This document shows positions 44,319 through 54,187 of a stretch of DNA of 64,000 nt, in pieces. The stretch lies in contig CAJMQU010000023.1 of the NCBI GenBank assembly GCA_905215555.1, positions 1-64,000 of the forward strand. Reading direction: 5' to 3'. A model generated the notes under the pieces. The model did not search any database. It saw nothing but the letters and a program-made list of their open reading frames with translations, and had not been told where the DNA came from. How positions within the stretch are numbered: position 1 is the first letter of the stretch; each line of letters starts with the position of its first letter. The position numbers were made by a program, and so were the translations under genes. This stretch comes from an uncultured bacterium. GTDB taxonomy: Bacteria > Bacteroidota > Bacteroidia > Bacteroidales > Bacteroidaceae.

Positions 44319-44879
44319 ATGAGAGAAGTAAAAGAAATCTTAGATGAAGCGCAAGAGAAAATGGATATGGCCATTATGTATCTGGAAGAAGCATTGGCTC
44401 ACATCCGTGCCGGAAAAGCAGACGTTCGTTTGCTGGACGGTATTCGTGTGGACTCTTACGGAAGCATGGTTCCTATCAATAATGTAGCTGCCGTTAACAC
44501 TCCGGATGCCCGCAGCATAGCTATTAAGCCATGGGATAAGAGTATGTTCCGGGTGATTGAAAAAGCCATCATCGACTCCAGCCTTGGTATTATGCCGGAG
44601 AATAATGGTGAAGTTATCCGCATCGGTATTCCGCCATTGACTGAAGAACGCCGCAGACAACTTGCCAAACAATGTAAAGCAGAAGGCGAAACTGCCAAAG
44701 TGAGCGTACGTAACGCCCGTCGTGATGCCATTGATGCCTTGAAAAAGTCTGTAAAAGACGGGTTGGCAGAAGATGCACAGAAAGGTGGCGAAGAAAAATT
44801 GCAGAAGATTCACGATAAGTATATCAAGCAGATTGATGACATGCTGGCTGCAAAGGATAAAGAAATTATGACCGTATAA
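44319..44879 (+). CDS. frr: Ribosome recycling factor
   Basis: 186 residues, the standard length. It splits the post-termination ribosome together with EF-G. Typical text: [38 protein letters not shown], and [20 protein letters not shown]. No anomalies. Confidence 0.97.
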   Translation: MREVKEILDEAQEKMDMAIMYLEEALAHIRAGKADVRLLDGIRVDSYGSMVPINNVAAVNTPDARSIAIKPWDKSMFRVIEKAIIDSSLGIMPENNGEVIRIGIPPLTEERRRQLAKQCKAEGETAKVSVRNARRDAIDALKKSVKDGLAEDAQKGGEEKLQKIHDKYIKQIDDMLAAKDKEIMTV

Positions 44880-44886
44880 TTAATTC

Positions 44887-44980
44887 AATGAAGAATGAAG
44901 AATGAAGAATGAAGAATCTGCCATGCAGCTATAAATGTAACAGATTCTCCATTCTTCATTACTCACTCTTCATTACTCAT
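44887..44980 (+). repeat. GAAGAAT tandem array with inverted partner (hairpin)
   Basis: Four AATGAAG/GAAGAAT units (44887-44917) run into CTG; after a 20-base loop the complementary array (44941-44980, CAGATTCT then CATTCTTCATT) returns. The inner 17 bases pair at 16 positions. It separates frr from rsgA and may form a long transcript hairpin. The core is shared with the repeat at 16446-16495. Confidence 0.7.
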
Positions 44981-44991
44981 TTTATTTAGTA

Positions 44992-45924
44992 GTGAGGGGA
45001 CTGGTAATAAAAAATACAGGAAGTTGGTATTTGGTGAAGACCGACGAAGGGAAATGTGTAGAGTGTAAAGTCAAAGGTAACTTCCGCCTTAAAGGCATCC
45101 GCAGTACCAACCCGGTGGCTGTGGGCGATTATGTACAAATCATATTAAACTCGGAAGGCACTGCTTTCATCAGCGAAATCGAGGACCGGAAGAATTATAT
45201 CATACGGCGTGCTTCCAACCTTTCCAAACAATCACACATTCTTGCTGCCAACCTTGACCAATGCATGCTCATCGTGACAGTGAACTATCCGGAAACATCC
45301 ACTACTTTTATCGACCGTTTCCTGGCTTCCGCCGAAGCATACCGCGTACCGGTCAAAATAATCTTCAATAAAATAGACGCTTACAATGAAGATGAACTTC
45401 ATTATCTAGACGGGCTTATCAATCTATACACTACCATCGGCTATCCTTGTTTCAAGGTTTCCGCCAAAGGCGGCGAAGGTGTTGCAAAAATTCAGGAAGA
45501 ACTGAAAGGACGAGTAACACTCTTTTCCGGGCATTCCGGTGTAGGGAAATCGACGCTCATCAACGCCATATTACCTGATCAAGATGTAAAAACGGGTGAG
45601 ATTTCCGTATATCATAATAAAGGTATGCATACCACCACGTTCTCTGAAATGTTTCCCGTTGCGGGAGACGGATATATCATCGACACACCGGGCATCAAAG
45701 GGTTTGGAACATTCGATATGAAGGAAGAAGAAATAGGACACTATTTTCCGGAAATATTCAAGTTCTCCGCCGACTGCCGCTATGGCAACTGCACCCACCG
45801 GCAAGAACCGGGTTGCGCCGTACGAAAAGCCATAGAAGAACATTACATCAGCGAATCACGCTACGCCTCTTACCTCAACATGCTGGAAGACAAAGAAGAA
45901 GGTAAATACAGGGCAGCGTATTAA
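44992..45924 (+). CDS. rsgA: Ribosome small subunit-dependent GTPase A
   Basis: 310 residues, starting with GTG. An OB-fold N-terminus ([20 protein letters not shown]) is followed by a circularly permuted GTPase: FNKIDAY (G4), [13 protein letters not shown] (G1), TPGIKGFG (G3). The C-terminal zinc finger has Cys-x4-Cys-x-His-x5-Cys ([14 protein letters not shown]). It checks late assembly of the 30S subunit. No in-frame ATG lies upstream; the GTG precedes the OB fold by the expected distance. Confidence 0.95.
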   Translation: MRGLVIKNTGSWYLVKTDEGKCVECKVKGNFRLKGIRSTNPVAVGDYVQIILNSEGTAFISEIEDRKNYIIRRASNLSKQSHILAANLDQCMLIVTVNYPETSTTFIDRFLASAEAYRVPVKIIFNKIDAYNEDELHYLDGLINLYTTIGYPCFKVSAKGGEGVAKIQEELKGRVTLFSGHSGVGKSTLINAILPDQDVKTGEISVYHNKGMHTTTFSEMFPVAGDGYIIDTPGIKGFGTFDMKEEEIGHYFPEIFKFSADCRYGNCTHRQEPGCAVRKAIEEHYISESRYASYLNMLEDKEEGKYRAAY

Positions 45925-46019
45925 TCACTTTTTTTAACGCTTTCCGCATTAAACCTTTCTATCCCCAACATGTCCAAAAACCATGCTGACATAATCTGAC
46001 GTAATACTAATACTGATAC

Positions 46020-47102
46020 ATGAATAAGAAAGTTAAATGGGGCATTATTATTTTTATTGGTGCCGGACTGATTGGCTGGGGCATTTATTCTCAGCTCCCT
46101 AAAGAGAACAAAGAACTGACGGCTGCCGACAAAGTTATGAGTGGTAACCGCAATACAAAGAGAACATTAAATGTTAATGCAAAAGTCATAAAGCCACAAC
46201 TGCTGAAAGACGAAATCAAAATCAGCGGTAGCCTGCTGCCGGATGAAGAAGTGGACCTCTCCTTCGAGACCTCCGGTAAAATAATAGAAATCAATTTTGA
46301 GGAAGGTAGCCAGGTTAAGAAAGGACAATTACTGGCTAAAGTAAACGACCGCCCTTTGCAGGCACAGTTGCAGCGCCTTGTCGCCCAGTTGAAACTGGCC
46401 GAGGATCGTGTCTTCCGCCAGAATGCACTGTTGGAGAGGGATGCAGTCAGTAAGGAAGCCTACGAACAAGTAAAAACCGAGTTGGCAACCCTTAACGCTG
46501 ATATAGACCTGATAAAAGCCAACATTGCACAAACCGAGCTGCGTGCTCCGTTCGATGGAGTAATCGGTCTGCGCCAAGTCAGTGTCGGTACATACGCTTC
46601 CCCTTCTACCATTGTAGCCAAACTCACCAAAGTATCTCCGCTGAAAGTAGAGTTCTCTGTTCCCGAACGTTACGCGAACGATGTGAAAATCGGTGCGGGA
46701 GTTGATTTCGGACTCGAAGGCAAACTTGAAACATTCCATGCCAAAGTATATGCACGTGAATCGCGAATGGACCAGAACACCCATACATTAACTTTGCGCG
46801 CCCTCTATCCCAATGCCAACGGCAGCGTCATGCCGGGACGCTATGCCGACATCCGTTTAAGTAAAAACGAAATACATGATGCCCTTGCCGTTCCCTCCGA
46901 AGCCATCGTGCCGGAAATGGGTAAAGACAAGATATTCCTTTATAAATCGGGAAAAGCACAACCGGTAGAAATACAAGCCGGCATCCGTACAGAAGCTGAA
47001 ACGCAGGTATTGCAGGGTTTGCAAGTCGGAGATACCATCATTATTTCGGGTACGCTGCAACTTCGCACAGGATTGCCTGTAACTTTGGACGAGATAAATT
47101 AA
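46020..47102 (+). CDS. RND periplasmic adaptor, second pump
   Basis: 360 residues. An N-terminal anchor (about 6-23) precedes a lipoyl half (ETSGKIIEINFEEGSQVKKG), a short coiled coil (about 105-160), the second lipoyl half (APFDGVIGLRQVSVGTYASP), and the barrel domains. The short hairpin and sequence are closer to MdtA/CusB-like relatives than to MexA. It is followed by its permease and TolC. No regulator is adjacent. Confidence 0.9.
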   Translation: MNKKVKWGIIIFIGAGLIGWGIYSQLPKENKELTAADKVMSGNRNTKRTLNVNAKVIKPQLLKDEIKISGSLLPDEEVDLSFETSGKIIEINFEEGSQVKKGQLLAKVNDRPLQAQLQRLVAQLKLAEDRVFRQNALLERDAVSKEAYEQVKTELATLNADIDLIKANIAQTELRAPFDGVIGLRQVSVGTYASPSTIVAKLTKVSPLKVEFSVPERYANDVKIGAGVDFGLEGKLETFHAKVYARESRMDQNTHTLTLRALYPNANGSVMPGRYADIRLSKNEIHDALAVPSEAIVPEMGKDKIFLYKSGKAQPVEIQAGIRTEAETQVLQGLQVGDTIIISGTLQLRTGLPVTLDEIN

Positions 47103-47222
47103 AAATTGAAAATTGAAAATAAAAAAACACGATGCCGGGACACATCACTTTCAATCCCCCATCTATCTTTTTTATTTTTTAATTTCCAATCTATCATTTT
47201 TTAATTTTTAATTCTCAATTTA
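47103..47222 (+). repeat. AT-rich inverted spacer in the second RND operon
   Basis: AAATTGAAAATTGAAAAT directly after the adaptor stop is matched by TTTTTAATTTTTAATTCTCAATTT just before the permease start, giving two long complementary A-rich and T-rich arms around 47140-47170. Similar text lies at 36606-36633 and 44231-44260. It may tune expression within the operon. Confidence 0.5.
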
Positions 47223-47224
47223 AG

Positions 47225-50200
47225 ATGAATATATCCGAACTCAGTATACGGCGCCCAGTACTTTCCACGGTGCTTACCCTTATAATCCTGCTCTTTGGAC
47301 TTATCGGGTACAGCTACCTCGGCGTGCGTGAATATCCGTCCGTGGATAACCCCATCATTTCGGTATCCTGTTCCTATCCGGGAGCAAATGCAGATGTTAT
47401 CGAAAACCAGATTACCGAACCGTTGGAACAAAACATCAACGGTATTCCGGGCATCCGTTCCTTGTCCAGCGTCAGCCAGCAAGGTTCATCCCGTATTACG
47501 GTAGAGTTTGAACTTTCCGTAGACCTGGAAACGGCAGCCAATGACGTGCGTGATAAAGTATCACGCGCTCAACGCTATCTGCCCCGCGACTGCGATCCTC
47601 CCACCGTATCGAAAGCAGATGCAGATGCCATGCCCATCCTTATGGTGGCATTGCAAAGTGACAAACGTTCCTTGCTGGAATTGAGTGAGATTGCCGACCT
47701 CACAGTGAAAGAGCAATTGCAGACCATCGCGGACGTCAGCGGTGTAAGCATCTGGGGTGAAAAGCGCTACTCGATGCGCCTGTGGCTCGATCCAGTCAAG
47801 ATGTCCGGTTACGGCATTACCCCTATCGACGTTAAAAATGCAGTAGATAAAGAAAATGTAGAGCTTCCGTCCGGAAGTATCGAAGGAAATACGGTGGAAC
47901 TTACCATCCGTACGCTGGGATTGATGCATACGGCGGAAGAGTTCAACAACCTGATTCTGCGGGAAGACAACAACCGCATTGTCCGGTTCAGTGATATCGG
48001 ACGGGCTGAACTGGGCCCGGCAGACATCAAGAGTTATATGAAGATGAATGGGGTGCCTATGGTCGGCATCGTAGTAGTGCCCCAGCCGGGCGCCAACCAC
48101 ATCAAGATTGCCGATGCCGTCTACGAACGTATGGAACTGATGAAGAAAGACCTTCCGGAAGACGTCAAGTACTCCTACGGTTTCGACAACACCAAGTTTA
48201 TCCGTGCATCCATCAATGAAGTAAAGGAGACGGTGTATGTAGCCTTCATACTCGTTATCATCATCATCTTCCTCTTCCTGCGCGACTGGCGCGTGACATT
48301 AGTGCCTTGCATTGTAATCCCTGTTTCACTTATCGGAGCTTTCTTCGTCATGTATCTGGCCGGGTTCTCCATCAACGTACTTTCCATGCTGGCAGTGGTG
48401 CTGGCGGTAGGTCTGGTGGTAGATGATGCCATCGTAATGACGGAAAATATCTATGTCCGCATAGAACGCGGGATGCCCCCGAAAGAGGCGGGTATCGAGG
48501 GAGCCAAGGAAATCTTCTTTGCAGTTATCTCCACCACCATCACACTGGTAGCCGTATTCTTTCCCATCGTATTCATGGATGGTATGACGGGACGCCTGTT
48601 CCGTGAGTTCAGTATCGTAGTATCCGGTTCGGTAATCATTTCCTCATTTGCCGCACTGACCTTCACCCCGATGCTTGCCACAAAGCTGCTGGTGAAACAG
48701 GACAAAAAGAACTGGTTCTACCAGAAAACCGAACCGTTCTTTGAAGGGATGAACCGCATTTACAGCCGTTCACTGGAAATATTTTTACGCAAACGCTGGC
48801 TGGCAATGCCGCTCGTGTTAGGAACATTAGTTATCATCATATTCCTGTGGAATACCATCCCTGCCGAAATGGCACCGTTGGAGGACCGTTCGCAAATCAG
48901 CATCAACACACGTGGTGCGGAAGGTGTGACGTATGAATACATACGCGACTATACAGAAGACATCAACAGCCTGGTAGATTCGATTCTTCCGGATGCTGAA
49001 TCTGTAACGGCACGTGTATCGAGCGGGAGCGGTAACGTACGCATCACGTTGAAAGATATGAAAGAACGCAACTACACACAGATGGAAGTTGCAGAACAGA
49101 TCTCGAAAGCGGTGCAGAAGAAAACCAAGGCACGCTCATTCGTACAACAATCCTCTTCTTTCGGCGGACGTCGTGGCGGTATGCCGGTGCAATATGTATT
49201 GCAGGCCACCAATATAGAAAAACTGCAAGAAGTGTTGCCGGTATTCATGGCAAAGGTTTATGAAAATCCGGTCTTCCAGATGGCGGACGTGAACCTGAAA
49301 TTCAGTAAACCGGAAGCCCGCATCAATATCAACCGCGACAAAGCGAGCATCATGGGGGTCAGTACACGCAACATCGCCCAAACCCTGCAATACGGATTGA
49401 GTGGTCAGCGTATGGGCTATTTCTATATGAACGGAAAACAATACGAGATATTGGGAGAAATCAACCGCCAGCAACGCAATAAACCCGCCGACCTGAAAGG
49501 TATCTATATCCGCAGCGATAAAGGTGAAATGGTTCAACTGGACAACCTTATCGAACTGACCGGAGGCATCGCTCCCCCGCAACTATATCGTTACAACCGT
49601 TTTGTTTCCGCCACCATCTCTGCCGGACTTGCCGATGGAAAGACCATCGGACAAGGCCTCGACGAAATGGACAAGATAGCCAAAGAAACACTGGACGAAA
49701 CTTTCCGTACCGCACTGACCGGAGACTCCAAAGAGTATCGCGAAAGCTCTTCCAGCCTCATGTTCGCCTTTATATTGGCTATCCTGCTCATCTACTTGAT
49801 TCTGGCAGCCCAATTCGAAAGCTTCAAGGATCCGCTGATTGTCATGCTTACCGTCCCCCTCGCCATTGCCGGAGCGCTGGTGTTCATGTACTTCAATAAT
49901 ATAACCATGAATATCTTCAGCCAGATTGGTATTATCATGCTGATTGGACTGGTGGCAAAGAACGGTATCCTTATCGTAGAGTTTGCCAACCAGAAACAAG
50001 AAGCCGGAGAAGACAAGATGGATGCCATCAAAGATGCTTCCCTGCAACGCCTGCGCCCTATCCTGATGACCAGCGCCTCCACCATTCTGGGATTGATACC
50101 GCTGGCTTTCGCTACTGGCGAAGGCTGTAACCAGCGTATCGCCATGGGCACGGCGGTAGTGGGCGGTATGTTAGTATCCACATTCCTGACCATGTATATC

Positions 50201-50257
50201 GTACCTGCCATATACAGTTACGTATCTACTAACCGAAGTAAGTTAAAGAAATCATGA
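47225..50257 (+). CDS. RND efflux permease, second pump
   Basis: 1010 residues, full length for the HAE1/MdtBC-like group. It opens MNISELSIRRPVLSTVLTLI with GVREYPSVDNPIISV. The helix 4 aspartates are present in GLVVDDAIVMTENIY, and the equivalent second-half segment is GLVAKNGILIVEFANQ. The porter and docking loops are complete. The substrate is unknown. Its stop overlaps the start of the TolC-type gene by 4 bases, so the two are translationally coupled. Confidence 0.95.
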   Translation: MNISELSIRRPVLSTVLTLIILLFGLIGYSYLGVREYPSVDNPIISVSCSYPGANADVIENQITEPLEQNINGIPGIRSLSSVSQQGSSRITVEFELSVDLETAANDVRDKVSRAQRYLPRDCDPPTVSKADADAMPILMVALQSDKRSLLELSEIADLTVKEQLQTIADVSGVSIWGEKRYSMRLWLDPVKMSGYGITPIDVKNAVDKENVELPSGSIEGNTVELTIRTLGLMHTAEEFNNLILREDNNRIVRFSDIGRAELGPADIKSYMKMNGVPMVGIVVVPQPGANHIKIADAVYERMELMKKDLPEDVKYSYGFDNTKFIRASINEVKETVYVAFILVIIIIFLFLRDWRVTLVPCIVIPVSLIGAFFVMYLAGFSINVLSMLAVVLAVGLVVDDAIVMTENIYVRIERGMPPKEAGIEGAKEIFFAVISTTITLVAVFFPIVFMDGMTGRLFREFSIVVSGSVIISSFAALTFTPMLATKLLVKQDKKNWFYQKTEPFFEGMNRIYSRSLEIFLRKRWLAMPLVLGTLVIIIFLWNTIPAEMAPLEDRSQISINTRGAEGVTYEYIRDYTEDINSLVDSILPDAESVTARVSSGSGNVRITLKDMKERNYTQMEVAEQISKAVQKKTKARSFVQQSSSFGGRRGGMPVQYVLQATNIEKLQEVLPVFMAKVYENPVFQMADVNLKFSKPEARININRDKASIMGVSTRNIAQTLQYGLSGQRMGYFYMNGKQYEILGEINRQQRNKPADLKGIYIRSDKGEMVQLDNLIELTGGIAPPQLYRYNRFVSATISAGLADGKTIGQGLDEMDKIAKETLDETFRTALTGDSKEYRESSSSLMFAFILAILLIYLILAAQFESFKDPLIVMLTVPLAIAGALVFMYFNNITMNIFSQIGIIMLIGLVAKNGILIVEFANQKQEAGEDKMDAIKDASLQRLRPILMTSASTILGLIPLAFATGEGCNQRIAMGTAVVGGMLVSTFLTMYIVPAIYSYVSTNRSKLKKS

Positions 50258-51579
50258 AACGTACTATCTTATCCCTCATAGTGGCCGGTTGCGCTTCGCT
50301 TGCTTTGCAGGCGCAGGCCCCTCAAATCTATACGTTAAAATCCTGCCTGGAATATGGGCTTCAGAATAATTACTCGCTCCGCATCACCCGCAATGAGGAA
50401 CAAGTCACCAAGAATAACGCCACACTGGGCAATGCGGGTTACCTGCCTACAGTCGATCTTTCGGCAAGTTATAAAGGAACCGTAGACAATACTGACAGCA
50501 AAGTGCGCGCCACGGGAGAACATCTCAAAGAGAATGGTGTCTTCGACCAGACCATGAACGTAGGGTTAAACCTAAACTGGACCATCTTCGACGGTTTCAA
50601 CATCACCGCCAATTACCAGAAGTTGAAAGAACTGGAACGACAAGGAGAAACGAACACCCGTATCGCCGTAGAAGACCTGATAGCCAACATTGCAGCGGAA
50701 TATTATAACTACGTGCAGCATAAAATCCGCCTGAACAACTTCCGTTATGCCGTGTCTCTGTCCAAAGAACGCCTGCGCATCGTAGAAGAGCGTTACCACA
50801 TCGGTAACTTCTCCCGCTTGGATTATCAGCAGGCAAAAGTGGACTTCAATGCCGACAGCGCCCAATACATGAAACAGCAGGAACTTCTGCACACCTCCCG
50901 CATCCAGTTGAACGAACTGATGGCTAACGAGAATGTAGACCAGCCGATCATTATCCGGGACAGCCTGATCGATGCGGACAGCAGATTGAACTTCGAAGAA
51001 TTGTGGAATGCCACCCTTCAAACCAACGCCTCTTTGCTGAGAGCCCACCAGAATAATACCCTTGCCCAACTGGACTATAAAAAAGTTTGTTCACGTGACT
51101 ATCCTTATCTGAAAATGAGTGGCGGATATGGCTATACCTTTAATAAATACGATGTTGCCTCCAACATCCAGCGTGGTAACCTCGGAGCAAACTTCGGCTT
51201 GACCATCGGCTTCAACCTGTTCGACGGTAATCGCCGCCGGGAACGCAATAATGCCCGGATCGCCATTCAAAATGCCCGCCTGGAACGTGAACAATTGGAG
51301 CAGGCTTTGCGTGCCGACTTGAGCAATTTGTGGCAGGCATATCAAAACAACCTGCAAATGTTGCATCTGGAACGCCAGAATCTTGTAGCCGCCAAAGAGA
51401 ACCACGAAATTGCCATGGAACGTTATATGTTGGGAAACCTCTCCGGTATTGAAATGCGCGAAGCGCAAAAAAGCCTCCTGGATGCGGAAGAGAGAATTCT
51501 TTCTGCGGAATATAACACTAAATTATGTGAAATATCTTTGCTGCAAATCAGTGGAAAAGTGACAAAATACCTGGAATAA
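50254..51579 (+). CDS. TolC-type outer membrane channel, second RND pump
   Basis: 441 residues. A signal peptide ends near LQAQA (residue 22). Two OEP repeats follow: TLKSCLEYGLQNNYSLRITR opens the first and LWNATLQTNASLLRAHQNNT the second. No lipobox, unlike the channel of the first RND operon. It completes a tripartite pump with the two upstream genes. Confidence 0.93.
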   Translation: MKRTILSLIVAGCASLALQAQAPQIYTLKSCLEYGLQNNYSLRITRNEEQVTKNNATLGNAGYLPTVDLSASYKGTVDNTDSKVRATGEHLKENGVFDQTMNVGLNLNWTIFDGFNITANYQKLKELERQGETNTRIAVEDLIANIAAEYYNYVQHKIRLNNFRYAVSLSKERLRIVEERYHIGNFSRLDYQQAKVDFNADSAQYMKQQELLHTSRIQLNELMANENVDQPIIIRDSLIDADSRLNFEELWNATLQTNASLLRAHQNNTLAQLDYKKVCSRDYPYLKMSGGYGYTFNKYDVASNIQRGNLGANFGLTIGFNLFDGNRRRERNNARIAIQNARLEREQLEQALRADLSNLWQAYQNNLQMLHLERQNLVAAKENHEIAMERYMLGNLSGIEMREAQKSLLDAEERILSAEYNTKLCEISLLQISGKVTKYLE

Positions 51580-51614
51580 AACAATTATTCCCCATTAGGC
51601 GAATGTTTTTCCCG

Positions 51615-51622
51615 TACTTTTG
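51615..51622 (+). promoter_or_regulatory. -7 box (TACTTTTG) of the pectate lyase gene
   Basis: A perfect TAnnTTTG 30 bases before the ATG at 51652. Its presence separates the lyase from the RND operon. Confidence 0.55.
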
Positions 51623-51651
51623 TCACCATAGAACTATAAACAGCAACGACC

Positions 51652-52746
51652 ATGAAAAAGATTTGCCTATGTTGTCTGGCTTTATTATGCCTGACAAAAT
51701 TATTTGCACAAGAGACCGTAAACTACAAAGAAAAGAAGCCTTATAAGACTTGGGTGAAAATGGCGCCTAAGTTGGACGATGAATTCTTTAAAACTACTGA
51801 GGCCATCCGTATTGGCGACAACGTATTGCTCTACCAACAAGTCACCGGCGGCTGGCCCAAAAACATTTACATGCCTGCCGAACTGACGGAACAAGAACGT
51901 GAAGATGTGCTAGCCGCTAAAGATGACGTAAACGAAAGCACAATCGACAACGATGCAACCAGTACGGAAATCGAATACCTCTCCCGCCTGTATTTGGCTA
52001 CGAATATCGGAAAGTACAGAGACGCTGCCCTGGATGGTATCCGCTATATCCTTAAAGCTCAGTATCCCAACGGTGGTTGGCCGCAATTCTGGCCCCGCCC
52101 CAAAGGTTACTATACCCATATCACCTACAACGACAACGCTATGGTGAACGTAATGAAACTGCTGCGCCAGGTATATGAAAAAAAAGCACCCTACACCTAC
52201 GTTCCCGACAGCATTTGCGACCATGCACGCACCGCTTTCGACAAAGGCGTGGAATGCATCCTTAAGACTCAGGTTGTCAGAAACGGCAAACCGACCGTCT
52301 GGTGTGCACAGCATGACGAACATACCCTTGCCCCGGCCAAAGCCCGTGCTTACGAACTACCCTCTCTTAGTGGCGCCGAATCAGATGAAATTGTCATCCT
52401 CTTAATGTCTCTGCCCAATCCCTCACAAGAAGTGATTGCATCCATAGAAAACGCAATTGAATGGTTCAAGGCATCAAAGATTGAAGGGATGAAAAAGGAA
52501 TTCTTTACGAACGACGAAGGCAAGAAAGACTTCCGCATGGTTCCGTGTACGGATTGTCCCCCCTTGTGGGCACGCTTCTATACTTTGGAAGACAACCGTC
52601 CTTTCGTCAGCGACCGCGATGGAGTGAAGAAATTCGATATCTCGGAAATCGGATATGAACGTCGCAACGGATATAGCTGGTATAACAGCGACGGACTGAA
52701 AGTATTAAAGAAATATGAGCAGTGGAAAAAGAAACACCATAAATGA
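51652..52746 (+). CDS. Pectate lyase, polysaccharide lyase family 10
   Basis: 364 residues with a signal peptide ending LFAQ (residue 20). The text TGGWPKNIYMPAELTEQE, ESTIDNDATSTEIEYLSRLY and QYPNGGWPQFWPRPKGYYTH is characteristic of PL10 pectate lyases, (alpha/alpha) toroid enzymes that cleave polygalacturonate by beta-elimination. YELPSLSGAESDEIV near residue 240 matches the conserved catalytic face as I recall it. It should act in the periplasm or at the surface. It stands alone, with no SusC/SusD pair or other carbohydrate enzyme nearby. Confidence 0.9.
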   Translation: MKKICLCCLALLCLTKLFAQETVNYKEKKPYKTWVKMAPKLDDEFFKTTEAIRIGDNVLLYQQVTGGWPKNIYMPAELTEQEREDVLAAKDDVNESTIDNDATSTEIEYLSRLYLATNIGKYRDAALDGIRYILKAQYPNGGWPQFWPRPKGYYTHITYNDNAMVNVMKLLRQVYEKKAPYTYVPDSICDHARTAFDKGVECILKTQVVRNGKPTVWCAQHDEHTLAPAKARAYELPSLSGAESDEIVILLMSLPNPSQEVIASIENAIEWFKASKIEGMKKEFFTNDEGKKDFRMVPCTDCPPLWARFYTLEDNRPFVSDRDGVKKFDISEIGYERRNGYSWYNSDGLKVLKKYEQWKKKHHK

Positions 52747-52785
52747 TAGCTTCGGGGCAGCATACACTGCCCCTATTTTTTCATC

Positions 52786-53949
52786 CTATCCCAATACCCA
52801 TTTCGTCTTTTTCCCGAAACAACGGTACGCCAGTGCCACCAAAAACCAGGATATGCCAAATGCCAGCACTGCAGCGGCAGGTATCTGCAAGTATAACGGA
52901 ACACCTGCTACTCGCATCAACACCACCGACGGACCCGTGAAGAAGTAGTGTATCATATAAATTCCAAAACCACAAAGAGTCAGATTGGCCAATACTTTTA
53001 TCACCCGCTCCGAACGGATATTCACTTTCTTAGCCCACATAAACACCGGAATAGTCATCATCATCACATTCAGCGAACAGTAGGTAAAGAATAGTTCCAA
53101 CATCTCGTCCGTACAGTTCGGCAATGCCGTCATATGGCGGAAACCGAAAAAAGTAACCACATATCCAGCCGCAAACATAGGAATACCTATCAGTACGGAT
53201 TGCCGTCCCGTCCAGTTGTGGTTTCTCAGGTAATGCCCCAAAAGCAAATATCCATTGAATCCCGCAAAATAGTAAAGCATACCGAAAGAGTTCCATGAAC
53301 AAGTTCCCCACAAGTATTTTGCAACGAACTCATTATAATAAGGTACAAGCAGTGTCACACCCCATGCAGCCAGAAACCACAGTTTGGCACGCTCTGATGC
53401 TTTCTCCACCCAAGCAGAGAATATCGGCAGATAGAGATAAAGCCCTATCAATAGATAAATGTACCACATGTGCACATCCAGCAGTGAGAAATTGAAAGGT
53501 AACTCCGCAATATACCCTACACTGACGGCAAAAGACTGGCGCATCACCTCCTCACCCGAATATGGGAAAAAATCGAGAATCACCTGCGGTGCTATTCCCA
53601 GCACACCGGTAATCCAAGGAAAAAGATTATAAATCACCGACCAGATAAGAAACGGGAAGAGCACCCGCGGAATACGTTTCTTATAGAATACCGACGTATC
53701 GCCACGCACCGGAAGCAACAAAGCCCCTGTTATCATCACAAAAAGCGGCACACATGGACGCAACACCGCTCCATAGACAGCACCCCAAAATTTTATATCT
53801 GCGATATTGGGAGCCGTGCCCGGATAGAAATTAAAAGGATCTGTACAATGACAACAAACAACGGTAAACATAGCTATCAGTCGCACGACATCGAGCCAGA
53901 CAACACGGGAATCCGCTTTCGGAAAGAAAAGGGGGGTGGTCAGTTCCAT
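52786..53949 (-). CDS. Membrane acyltransferase, acyltransferase-3 family
   Basis: 387 residues from the start at 53949 (MELTTPLFFPKADSRVVWLD), about ten helices. The N-terminal RVVWLDVVRLIAMFTVVCCH contains the family's D-R-x-x-A...H pattern with the catalytic His. It is of the WecH/OafB type that O-acetylates surface sugars. The reading frame continues 40 codons upstream, but a promoter lies there. Tail-to-tail with the pectate lyase gene; the target glycan is unknown. Confidence 0.85.
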   Translation of the reverse strand: MELTTPLFFPKADSRVVWLDVVRLIAMFTVVCCHCTDPFNFYPGTAPNIADIKFWGAVYGAVLRPCVPLFVMITGALLLPVRGDTSVFYKKRIPRVLFPFLIWSVIYNLFPWITGVLGIAPQVILDFFPYSGEEVMRQSFAVSVGYIAELPFNFSLLDVHMWYIYLLIGLYLYLPIFSAWVEKASERAKLWFLAAWGVTLLVPYYNEFVAKYLWGTCSWNSFGMLYYFAGFNGYLLLGHYLRNHNWTGRQSVLIGIPMFAAGYVVTFFGFRHMTALPNCTDEMLELFFTYCSLNVMMMTIPVFMWAKKVNIRSERVIKVLANLTLCGFGIYMIHYFFTGPSVVLMRVAGVPLYLQIPAAAVLAFGISWFLVALAYRCFGKKTKWVLG

Positions 53950-53981
53950 ACTATCAATAAGATTAATCAAACTTTTGAAAG

Positions 53982-54011
53982 CGTAAAGATAAGCATTAGA
54001 ATCTGCAGGGC
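53982..54011 (-). promoter_or_regulatory. Candidate promoter of the acyltransferase gene
   Basis: On the minus strand, TTG (54011-54009) and TATCTTTA (53989-53982) are 19 bases apart, with one mismatch in the -7 box. It lies 33 bases upstream of the start at 53949 and excludes the longer frame. Confidence 0.5.
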
Positions 54012-54113
54012 AATAATATCTTATTATTTTTCTGCCTCCTGCCCGCAATCGGAGGGAAACCTGTAACATGATTAATCAGAAAGTGCAAAGATGTATCCTC
54101 ATAATGATGAGAA

Positions 54114-54164
54114 TAAAAAAAGAGAGCTGTCCCGAAGAAGTTTATCAGCCTCTTGGGACAGCTC
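54114..54164 (-). terminator. Intrinsic terminator of the fumarase gene
   Basis: GAGCTGTCCC (54124-54133) and GGGACAGCTC (54155-54164) form a perfect 10-bp stem. Read on the minus strand it is followed by seven T residues. It lies 23 bases after the stop at 54188. Confidence 0.9.
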
Positions 54165-54187
54165 GATTAGTCCATAGAAAAAATTTC

